DNA from: Arenicella sp.
Lineage (GTDB): Bacteria; Pseudomonadota; Gammaproteobacteria; Arenicellales; Arenicellaceae
NCBI GenBank assembly: GCA_023299895.1
Contig: JALZWI010000155.1
Location: 1-8,331, forward strand
Direction: 5' to 3'
DNA length: 8,331 bases
The position numbers and the translations under genes are program-made. Under the pieces are notes generated by a model. It was not told the DNA's origin, made no database searches, and saw only the letters and a program-made list of their open reading frames with translations. Position 1 is the stretch's first letter; each line of letters opens with the position of its first letter. Below are positions 1-8,056 of the stretch, piece by piece.

Positions 1-41
1 TAGCATGTAATCGTCACTTACTAAACATTAAGTTAGCCTTA

Positions 42-67
42 AGACAACAATGTAAGACAATAATGTA
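42..67. repeat. Two tandem 13-bp direct repeats upstream of ppc
   Basis: Positions 42-54 (AGACAACAATGTA) and 55-67 (AGACAATAATGTA) are adjacent copies that differ at one base. A -10-like hexamer TACAAT lies just after them at 69-74, but no good -35 is found at normal spacing, so the repeats may occupy the place where an activator would bind. The rest of the leader (1-113) shows no gene on either strand. The repeat is seen directly; a regulatory role is inference. Confidence 0.5.
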
Positions 68-113
68 TTACAATTAAGCCATACCAATCACCAACCCGCT
101 TACGACCCCTGTT

Positions 114-2927
114 ATGTCAAATACTCCAACTCTAATGAATTCATCTTCCATCAACGTCGACACAACCTTACCTGACTTATTAGGCGAAGTTATTTTAGAA
201 CAAGAAGGACAAGAAATATTTGATACCGTGGAAATGCTACGTCAAGGCTTCATTGCCCAGAGGCTCGAACAAGATAAAACTAAGCGTGATGCACTAATCA
301 AAGGCATCAAAGAACTGGACGAGCGCTCTTTAGATAAAGTAATTCACGCTTTCAGTACTTTTTTTCATCTCGCAAATATCAGCGAAGAGCTTAACAACCA
401 ACAAACACGTTCGAGTCTTGAAAAAGATGGCGGATATTGGCCAAACTCATTTTTAGATACCGTAAAAAGCTTCAAACAAAGCGGCAAATCTCTTGAGCAA
501 GTCATCGACTTAGTTAGCAACCTTAACTACTACCCTACTTTCACTGCTCACCCAACTGAAGCAAAACGGCCATTAGTGCTCGAAGCCTTACAGCGTATTC
601 ACAGTGAGCATGAACTCTCGATGCGCGATACGAATACTATCTCTGACTTGAACGAAATACGTCACCGCCTTAAAGCGATGATTCAAATTTTCTGGAAAAC
701 AGAAACCATTCGACCCAAAAAACCAACCGTCTATGATGAGATTGAAAACTCACTGTTTTATTTTCGTGAAAGTATTTTTGATTCTCTTCCGATCATTTAT
801 CGTGATTTAGAGTCGGCCATTAAACAAGTTTATCCAGATGCCAGAGGTAAGCCACTAATGCTACCCAATATTGTCCGCTTTGGCACTTGGGTTGGAGGTG
901 ATCGAGACGGCAACCCTTTTGTAACGCCTGAAATAAGCTGCAATGCGTTGCGCTTACAAAAAATTGAAGCATTGAGTGAGTATGCTCGACGTGTCGAGAG
1001 CTTAAGCAAAGTTTTTACTCACAGCTATGATCATATTAAAAAACCATCTGCGTTAATTGATTCGTTAAATGAGGATCAATTTGAGCAACTCGGCTACCTA
1101 CACCTCAAGCATTACAAAGAACCTTATCGCCGCAAACTTAGCTTAATTAAATTACGCCTAGACTCTACCATTGTTTTAACTCAATCAAACTTGAGCAGTT
1201 CTGCGCCTATTGAAATTTTACAGCAACACAATAACCCTCTGCTTGATCCATCACTTGCGTATCAAAATGAACAAGAATTACGCGATGATTTAATGTTAAT
1301 TCACTACTCTTTGAAAGAGAATAATGAGGCGAATTTAACACGCGGTAGCTTAAGTGACTTGCTGCGCCTGATCGATAGTTGTGGTTTTTACTTATCAAAA
1401 ATGGATATCCGTCAAGAGTCAACTTTACACTCTCAAACGGTACATGAGATTGCCATTAATCAAGACCGCCCTGAAGACTATCATTCAATGAATGAGACGC
1501 AGAGGCAAGAATGGCTAAGTAAACAATTATTAAATACCTCCTCGATTGATTACAATCATCAGCAACTCACTTTACAAAGCGCAGGTATTTTAGAGGTCTT
1601 TGAATTAATCAGTGATATGCGCTCAGAGATTTCTCAGGATTGTTTTGGCAGCTATGTTATTTCTATGACGCATAACGCTAGCCATATTCTAGAAGTCGCT
1701 TTTCTAGCGAAACTAGCAGGTTTAATTACCGCAGAGGCTGATGGCAAAATCACCAGTCTAGTTCATATTGCACCATTATTCGAAACGGTTGTAGATCTTG
1801 AAAATGCTGAACAAACATTAGAAGAGCTTTTATCGAATCCTGTCTATCGACAATTATTGGCCTTCACCGATGACTGCCAAGAAATCATGTTGGGTTATTC
1901 TGATTCATGTAAAGATGGAGGCATCTTAGCGTCGAGCTGGAATCTCTATAAGTCTCAACAAAGTATTGTTGCCGCCACTGATAAACACAATATTCGTTGC
2001 CTATTATTTCACGGCCGTGGCGGCACCATTGGTCGGGGTGGCGGCCCTACTCACGAATCAATATTAAGTCAACCGAGTGGCACAGTTAACGGTGGTATTA
2101 AATTTACTGAGCAAGGCGAAGTTTTATCCTTTAAGTACAACTTTGCTGACACTGCTCGCTATGAACTTACGGTTGGTATCACAGGATTAATGAAGGCTAG
2201 CGACCCTGAGTATAAAAATACCGACAAAGCAGAACATATTGCCATGATGGACCAATTAGTTACTTCTGGCGAAGCAGCTTTTCGCCAATTGACTGATGAC
2301 AATCCAGCCACTATGCAATATTTTTACCAAACAACTCCGTCAAATGAAATAGGCTTATTAAATATCGGCTCACGTCCATCGCACCGTAAAAAAGCCGACT
2401 ACTCAAAGAAATCTATTCGCGCAATTGGCTGGGTATTTGGCTGGTCACAATCAAGACAAAACATTCCTGGTTGGTACGGTTTAGGCAGTGCCTTGGAGCA
2501 CGCCATTAATGATGGCGGACTAACCACTTTACAAGACATGCAACAAAACTGGCGTTACTTTCAAAACTTATTAAGTAACTCTCAAATGGTAATATTAAAA
2601 ACTGATCAACGTGTTGCGCAAGCTTATTCAGCGCTGTGTGATGACGCGCAGATTGCTGAGGCCACATATACCAATATGAAAACTGAATATGACACCGCTA
2701 TGGGCCTTATCAAGCAAGTTACTGGTCAGAGCGAAATGATGGCTGACTTTCCGAGCATCGGTCAGTCGATACGCTGGCGCAATGCGTATCTTGACCCTTT
2801 GAATTATATTCAAATTTTATTGCTACAACGCTTGGACCAAGAAGATGATCGCATGCGATCAAAATGGTTACAACCAGCCCTTCACAGCATCAATGGCATC
2901 GCCACTGGGCTTAGAAATACCGGTTAA
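114..2927 (+). CDS. ppc: Phosphoenolpyruvate carboxylase
   Basis: Cytoplasmic enzyme that carboxylates phosphoenolpyruvate with bicarbonate to give oxaloacetate and phosphate, refilling the TCA cycle. The 937-residue product is complete and somewhat longer than the 883-residue E. coli enzyme. Family landmarks are present: the catalytic-His motif TAHPTEAKR (His146), GGDRDGNP (261-268), MDIRQES with Arg433, PLFET with the metal-ligand Glu557, GYSDSCKDGG with the metal-ligand Asp597, the glycine-rich FHGRGGTIGRGGGP loop (632-645, Arg635 and Arg641), and the C-terminal RNTG that closes the active site and carries the Asn used for aspartate inhibition in E. coli. No clear Shine-Dalgarno precedes the ATG at 114. 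An in-frame ATG at codon 8 (135) is an alternative start, as the extra residues are not conserved family sequence. The ion channel gene follows after 21 bases. Confidence 0.97.
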   Translation: MSNTPTLMNSSSINVDTTLPDLLGEVILEQEGQEIFDTVEMLRQGFIAQRLEQDKTKRDALIKGIKELDERSLDKVIHAFSTFFHLANISEELNNQQTRSSLEKDGGYWPNSFLDTVKSFKQSGKSLEQVIDLVSNLNYYPTFTAHPTEAKRPLVLEALQRIHSEHELSMRDTNTISDLNEIRHRLKAMIQIFWKTETIRPKKPTVYDEIENSLFYFRESIFDSLPIIYRDLESAIKQVYPDARGKPLMLPNIVRFGTWVGGDRDGNPFVTPEISCNALRLQKIEALSEYARRVESLSKVFTHSYDHIKKPSALIDSLNEDQFEQLGYLHLKHYKEPYRRKLSLIKLRLDSTIVLTQSNLSSSAPIEILQQHNNPLLDPSLAYQNEQELRDDLMLIHYSLKENNEANLTRGSLSDLLRLIDSCGFYLSKMDIRQESTLHSQTVHEIAINQDRPEDYHSMNETQRQEWLSKQLLNTSSIDYNHQQLTLQSAGILEVFELISDMRSEISQDCFGSYVISMTHNASHILEVAFLAKLAGLITAEADGKITSLVHIAPLFETVVDLENAEQTLEELLSNPVYRQLLAFTDDCQEIMLGYSDSCKDGGILASSWNLYKSQQSIVAATDKHNIRCLLFHGRGGTIGRGGGPTHESILSQPSGTVNGGIKFTEQGEVLSFKYNFADTARYELTVGITGLMKASDPEYKNTDKAEHIAMMDQLVTSGEAAFRQLTDDNPATMQYFYQTTPSNEIGLLNIGSRPSHRKKADYSKKSIRAIGWVFGWSQSRQNIPGWYGLGSALEHAINDGGLTTLQDMQQNWRYFQNLLSNSQMVILKTDQRVAQAYSALCDDAQIAEATYTNMKTEYDTAMGLIKQVTGQSEMMADFPSIGQSIRWRNAYLDPLNYIQILLLQRLDQEDDRMRSKWLQPALHSINGIATGLRNTG

Positions 2928-2948
2928 TCTAAGTTCGGACTCAGAAAA

Positions 2949-3782
2949 ATGTTAGATATTGTTCGGCGCATCGCGCATTCACCTCGATTTGATCAGCTCA
3001 TAATTGCGCTGATATTGCTAACCGCCGTCATTATTGGGTGGGAGGCTTTTCCTGAATTTTCAACCCCACAACGGGCAGAACTTTTTGGCTTACTACACAA
3101 GCTGATATTAGGTGCATTCATCATTGAGGCAGCGATAAAAATTATAGCTGCCTATCCTGCCCCTTGGAATTATTTTAAAAGCGGTTGGAATTTTTTTGAT
3201 TTTTCTCTGATCGTATTATCGTTGCTACCGATCGACAATGAATTCGCAATGCTCGGTCGAGTTTTCAGGCTATTAAGGGTGCTGCGTTTAGTCAATGCAT
3301 TGCCTGAACTTAGGTTGATTGTCGAAACTCTGGTTAAATCGATTCCATCGATGTTTCACATCACTATTTTAATGAGTATCTTATTCTTTATTTATGGCGT
3401 GCTAGGTTTTCATTTATTCCACGAGCATGACCCAACCCATTGGCGTAATTTAGCTTACTCGCTCCTGACTTTATTTAGAATTGTCACACTAGAAGATTGG
3501 ACTGACGTGATGTATACAGCGATGGAACTCTCACCCGCATACGCATTGTTTTTTGTTAGTTTTGTGGTGATCGGTACATTTGTGGTAGTGAATCTTTTTA
3601 TTGCAGTCGTGATCAATAATTTAGATGAAGCAAAATACGCACATTTAAAAAAACTTGAACACCCTGATTTACATGATCAGTTACTTAGTACTATGGTCGA
3701 AGCAAAGAGCAGTATCGAATCACTTGAACAACAATTGAACGCTCTCAAAGGTAATGAAAACATCAAACCTAAGAATTTTTAA
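2949..3782 (+). CDS. Voltage-gated cation channel, NaChBac/NavAb type (ion transporter)
   Basis: A one-domain, six-transmembrane inner-membrane channel that should work as a tetramer. Visible parts of the 277 residues: S1 about 15-34, S2 about 45-68 with countercharge Glu60, S3 about 80-95 with Asp84, and S4 with arginines at every third place (Arg104, 107, 110, 113), the voltage sensor. S5 is about 132-157, the pore loop about 165-190, and S6 about 196-224 with the conserved VVVNLFIAVVINN. The C-terminal tail from about 241 to 268 has heptad-spaced hydrophobics and fits the coiled coil that holds these tetramers together. The selectivity filter at 180-186 is TLEDWTD, not the TLESW-type filter of sodium channels; the extra aspartates (183 and 186) resemble calcium-selective filters. 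The gene starts 21 bases after the ppc stop, with only a weak GGA ahead of it, so co-transcription with ppc is likely. Voltage gating is well supported; ion preference is inference. Confidence 0.9.
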   Translation: MLDIVRRIAHSPRFDQLIIALILLTAVIIGWEAFPEFSTPQRAELFGLLHKLILGAFIIEAAIKIIAAYPAPWNYFKSGWNFFDFSLIVLSLLPIDNEFAMLGRVFRLLRVLRLVNALPELRLIVETLVKSIPSMFHITILMSILFFIYGVLGFHLFHEHDPTHWRNLAYSLLTLFRIVTLEDWTDVMYTAMELSPAYALFFVSFVVIGTFVVVNLFIAVVINNLDEAKYAHLKKLEHPDLHDQLLSTMVEAKSSIESLEQQLNALKGNENIKPKNF

Positions 3783-3791
3783 TACAATTCC

Positions 3792-3819
3792 TTGACAGTA
3801 AGTAGCGCATCAGTAACAT
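3792..3819 (+). promoter_or_regulatory. Probable sigma70 promoter of the Sel1-repeat gene
   Basis: A perfect -35 hexamer TTGACA (3792-3797) is followed after 16 bases by TAACAT (3814-3819), which matches four of six -10 positions. Transcription would begin near 3826, leaving a leader of about 25 bases before the ATG at 3851. It lies in the 68-base gap after the channel gene, so the Sel1 gene can be expressed independently of ppc and the channel. Confidence 0.5.
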
Positions 3820-3850
3820 AAACCTTAAATAAACTTAAAGCCAAATCATT

Positions 3851-4618
3851 ATGAAATCACCTCGACGACTACTTTGTTATTTGATCTTATTTTCTAGTCT
3901 AATAACTTCATCATTGTATGCTCAAGATCTAAATGATCCGCAAGCTTTCTACGAAAAAGGCGAGCAATATTTTTACGGCAATGGTGTTACGGAAAGTGAT
4001 GAGTTAGCACTAGAATGGTACGAAAAAGCAGCTGACCTCGATCATATTGATGCTCAATACAGTTTAGGTTATATGTATAACAATGCCGTAGGCACACCAA
4101 GAGACAACAAACTAGCACTCTCTTGGTACACTAAAGCAGCTGAACAAGGCCACCCTGAATCACAATATAATTTAGCGGTTATGCTCGACGAAGGTGAAGG
4201 AACCCGTGAGGACAATGAAAAAGCAATTTATTGGTACACTCAAGCAGCCGAACAAGGTGACTCAGACGCACAGTATAATTTGGCGGTTATGTACGACGAG
4301 GGCGAAGGCACACCAGAAGACAACAAAAAGGCAATCGATTGGTACACAAAAGGTGCTGAACAAGGTGATTCAGACTCACAATATAACTTGGCTATCATGT
4401 ACGACGAAGGCGAAGGCACACCAGAAGATAACCAAGAAGCAATCTATTGGTACACCCTCGCAGCGGGGCAAGGCGATGCAAGCGCACAATATAATTTAGC
4501 CATCATGTATGACGAAGGTGAAGGCACACCAGAAGACGACAACAAAGCAATTTATTGGTATAAAAAAGCAGCCGAACAAGGACATGAAGATGCCCAGCAT
4601 AATTTATCGTTAATGTGA
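3851..4618 (+). CDS. Exported Sel1-like repeat (SLR/TPR-like) protein
   Basis: 255 residues. An N-terminal signal peptide is clear: basic KSPRR, a hydrophobic stretch to about residue 22, and likely cleavage after Ala24 (LYA|QD), so the mature protein should be periplasmic. The rest is six consecutive 36-residue Sel1-type repeats (32-67, 68-103, 104-139, 140-175, 176-211, 212-247) plus eight residues of a seventh. Each repeat follows the family pattern of A-Q-Y-N-L-A..Y..GxGT..D..KAI.WY.KAAEQG and forms a helix pair. Sel1 repeats are protein-binding scaffolds, so an adaptor role is likely; no catalytic domain is present and the partner is unknown. Unusually, the turn reads DEGEGTPED or close to it in the last four repeats, giving a regularly spaced acidic patch. 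The start is the first ATG that yields the complete signal peptide; no strong Shine-Dalgarno is seen. Confidence 0.9.
   Translation: MKSPRRLLCYLILFSSLITSSLYAQDLNDPQAFYEKGEQYFYGNGVTESDELALEWYEKAADLDHIDAQYSLGYMYNNAVGTPRDNKLALSWYTKAAEQGHPESQYNLAVMLDEGEGTREDNEKAIYWYTQAAEQGDSDAQYNLAVMYDEGEGTPEDNKKAIDWYTKGAEQGDSDSQYNLAIMYDEGEGTPEDNQEAIYWYTLAAGQGDASAQYNLAIMYDEGEGTPEDDNKAIYWYKKAAEQGHEDAQHNLSLM
4160..4591 (+). repeat. Four 108-bp tandem coding repeats inside the Sel1 gene
   Basis: Units at 4160-4267, 4268-4375, 4376-4483 and 4484-4591 encode nearly the same 36 residues, with the most uniform DNA around GAAGGCACACCAGAAGA. Many third-base differences remain between units, so the expansion is not very recent or is kept apart by drift at silent sites. 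Such arrays can gain or lose whole units by recombination without shifting the frame. Confidence 0.85.
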
Positions 4619-4652
4619 TAGCATAATTTTTCGTTTACAAGTAGCCATATAA

Positions 4653-4676
4653 AGTAAGCATGAAATCATGCTTACT
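4653..4676 (-). terminator. Hairpin between convergent genes, possible weak terminator of doxX
   Basis: AGTAAGCATG (4653-4662) and CATGCTTACT (4667-4676) form a perfect 10-bp stem with a four-base loop. It overlaps the doxX stop codon (4672-4674). On the minus strand it is followed by a short TTATAT stretch and on the plus strand by no T-run, so if it ends transcription it does so mainly for doxX. The GC content of the stem is modest, so strength is uncertain. Confidence 0.5.
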
Positions 4677-5061
4677 GCCAGTACAACATCGACAACGCAA
4701 CACACATAACGCCCCAAAAAACAGGGTATTCACAACCGCCTTTTACCCACAACCATATGAACTGTTTGCCATTGGCAAAATAGACTGTGACTACTGCGAC
4801 AAATAATACGGTTGCGACGATTAATGCAACATATTGGGTGTAAATATCGAAGAACAATAAGATACATGCAAATAGTTCAACCGCGAGCGCGAGCCTTACA
4901 AACAACAGTGGTTTAGGGTAACCAGCATCGATAAAGGTCTTGCTTGCAGGCGGTGGGTTACCGACTGCTTTGAAATACATATGCGGAATAAAAAATAAGG
5001 CACAGCCTAGACGCAAAATCACAGCGCCATTGCTTAGATCAAATGAGTCTATTGAAATCAT
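4672..5061 (-). CDS. DoxX-family small inner-membrane protein
   Basis: 129 residues with four likely transmembrane segments (about 12-30, 52-71, 75-95 and 111-128). The first helix reads LRLGCALFFIPHMYFKAVG, matching the DoxX pattern of LRLG...FI.H...K, and the turn GGCEYPVFW before the last helix matches the GG.EYP signature seen in many members. DoxX-type proteins are found in quinone-linked or redox membrane systems, but their molecular role is mostly undefined; no substrate can be read from this sequence. The ATG overlaps the stop of an upstream 43-codon frame (ATGA at 5058-5061), and it has no Shine-Dalgarno of its own, so translation may depend on coupling to that frame. It converges on the Sel1 gene. 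Confidence 0.82.
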   Translation of the reverse strand: MISIDSFDLSNGAVILRLGCALFFIPHMYFKAVGNPPPASKTFIDAGYPKPLLFVRLALAVELFACILLFFDIYTQYVALIVATVLFVAVVTVYFANGKQFIWLWVKGGCEYPVFWGVMCVALSMLYWQ

Positions 5062-5189
5062 ATATATTTTCGTTTTTTTAGCACATTAGCAACTTCTTGT
5101 ATCGCTTGATGAAACTCTACTTGACCTGAGTGACGTTTTTTTACCCCATACATAAACTGCTCTAAACTAACGCAATATGCTAACGTCAT
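5058..5189 (-). pseudogene. gdhA: N-terminal remnant of NADP-glutamate dehydrogenase (gdhA)
   Basis: On the minus strand an ATG at 5189-5187 opens 43 codons ending in TGA at 5060-5058. Residues 8-37 (SLEQFMYGVKK, RHSGQVEFHQAIQEVANVL) align without gaps to the start of E. coli GdhA as recalled (SLESFLNHVQK, RDPNQTEFAQAVREVMTTL), with about 15 of 30 identical. After this point the homology stops; nothing of the substrate or NADP domains (more than 400 residues) follows. A G-rich Shine-Dalgarno-like tract, GGGGGGTAGG, lies just before the ATG. The frame therefore keeps gdhA's ribosome entry and first helix, then runs by the ATGA overlap into doxX. Most simply it is a deletion or insertion scar; a short coupled leader peptide derived from gdhA is possible. 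Confidence 0.75.
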
Positions 5190-5564
5190 ACCTACCCCCC
5201 AGGTTATTTATTGTGTAACTATTTTTCATTATTATTCAATTACTCGACGCTATCATTGTTGACACCTAATTAAAATAGCAATTATGGTTGCATAATTTAA
5301 TCTTTAGGGCCGACAGAGTTTCCACTCATTACAAAACATTATATTGAACGTAAATAGTCGGTCTTATCAAAGCTATTGTCTCCCGATCGTTATTCGGTTT
5401 CTGCGTTATCTAAGTTGGACAGAATTAGACAACAAATCCAAATCGCTGGCCGGGTAATATATGGAACCTCGGTCTATGCGAAACGTTGCGCTTAACCCAC
5501 ACAAAGAGATATCATTAGTCAAATAGGGAAATACTGCAACCATCTTGAAAATCATCGGCAACAT
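5190..5564. other. AT-rich spacer with no convincing gene
   Basis: About 375 bases between the gdhA remnant and the katG control region. It holds a short inverted repeat, AATTATG-GTTG-CATAATT, at 5280-5297. Two small overlapping open stretches lie on opposite strands: + 5358-5495 (45 residues, no start codon, contains LDRIRQQIQIAGRVIYG) and - 5406-5564 (52 residues from an ATG with no Shine-Dalgarno, ending in DLLSNSVQLR). Neither is recognised and at most one could be real. No RNA gene or transposon end was found by eye. Confidence 0.5.
5210..5239 (-). promoter_or_regulatory. Candidate weak promoter for the gdhA remnant and doxX
   Basis: On the minus strand TTGAAT (5239-5234) and CACAAT (5215-5210) match four of six bases each of the -35 and -10 hexamers at 18-base spacing. 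Transcription would start close to the G-rich ribosome site of the gdhA remnant and read into doxX. The DNA here is AT-rich, so a chance match is quite possible. Confidence 0.25.
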
Positions 5565-5601
5565 ATAGAAAAAACCTATAACATTAATAGAAATAAGCAG
5601 T
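5565..5601 (+). promoter_or_regulatory. OxyR binding site upstream of katG
   Basis: Four tetramers follow the OxyR consensus exactly in spacing: ATAG (5565-5568), seven bases, CTAT (5576-5579), seven bases, ATAG (5587-5590), seven bases, CAGT (5598-5601, consensus CTAT). Three elements are perfect and the last has two mismatches. The inner A of each half (sixth spacer base) is also kept. The 37-bp site ends one base before the -35 hexamer, the usual place from which oxidised OxyR recruits RNA polymerase. This predicts peroxide induction of katG. The oxyR gene itself is not in the window. Confidence 0.88.
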
Positions 5602-5630
5602 TTGATCTATTTATCTTTCAAGGCTATAAA
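5602..5630 (+). promoter_or_regulatory. katG sigma70 promoter
   Basis: TTGATC (5602-5607, four of six) and TATAAA (5625-5630, five of six) are 17 bases apart. The start of transcription would fall near 5637, giving a leader of about 39 bases. The imperfect -35 directly beside the OxyR site is typical of an activator-dependent promoter. Confidence 0.8.
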
Positions 5631-5666
5631 GTAACCCTAAAATATCAATACCAAAAAACTCTTTAG

Positions 5667-7868
<2,202 letters not shown>

Positions 7869-7893
7869 ATAGTCATCTTTGTAGTTTAAAATC

Positions 7894-7928
7894 AGCGGTG
7901 TTTCGTTTTGCGGAACACCGCTTTTTTT
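7894..7928 (+). terminator. Intrinsic terminator of katG
   Basis: A GC-rich stem of 12 pairs (one G-T) is formed by AGCGGTGTTTCG (7894-7905) and CGGAACACCGCT (7911-7922 as the 3' arm), with a short T-rich loop, followed directly by a run of six more T (7923-7928). It begins 25 bases after the katG stop, so katG is almost certainly transcribed alone. A short A-run before the stem could make it also act on minus-strand transcription from the right. Confidence 0.92.
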
Positions 7929-7957
7929 ATGACTGAACAGTTTATCTCAAGCTAGCT

Positions 7958-8029
7958 TCAAAGCTTGACTAGGCAACAACTCTTATATCGTTTGCCACTC
8001 CCGCAAGGGCAAGGTACTATATTGCGGTT
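7958..8029 (-). pseudogene. Orphan C-terminal SEC-C zinc motif (gene fragment)
   Basis: Reading minus from 8029 to the TGA at 7960-7958 gives 23 codons, NRNIVPCPCGSGKRYKSCC plus LVKL. This is a perfect SEC-C motif (C-x-C-x8-C-C), the zinc-binding tail of SecA and many unrelated proteins, and it is preceded, as usual, by an R-N pair. A TAA stop sits immediately upstream (8032-8030) and a TAG a few codons further, and no start codon is available, so the body of the protein is missing or out of frame. It is too short to name the parent gene. An imperfect hairpin (TCAAGCT at 7947-7953, AGCTTGA at 7962-7968) overlaps its end, without a T-run. Confidence 0.7.
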
Positions 8030-8056
8030 TTAATACTTGCCCTATTTTGTTTATAG

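Noticed and set aside
4194..4499. 101-codon + frame overlapping the Sel1 gene
   Set aside because: It is an out-of-frame shadow of the 108-bp repeats; the periodic DNA keeps a second frame open. The Sel1 frame has a signal peptide and family motifs.
5259..5288. TTGACA at 5259-5264 as a plus-strand promoter
   Set aside because: The best -10 (TATGGT, 18 bases away) is poor and no gene follows for almost 400 bases.
5280..5297. AATTATG-GTTG-CATAATT palindrome as an operator or transposon end
   Set aside because: Seven-bp AT-rich inverted repeats are expected by chance here; there is no matching partner copy or target duplication.
5406..5564. Divergent small gene under OxyR control on the minus strand
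   Set aside because: Its ATG touches the edge of the OxyR site, so its promoter would have to lie within or beyond the katG promoter; no ribosome site or recognisable product.
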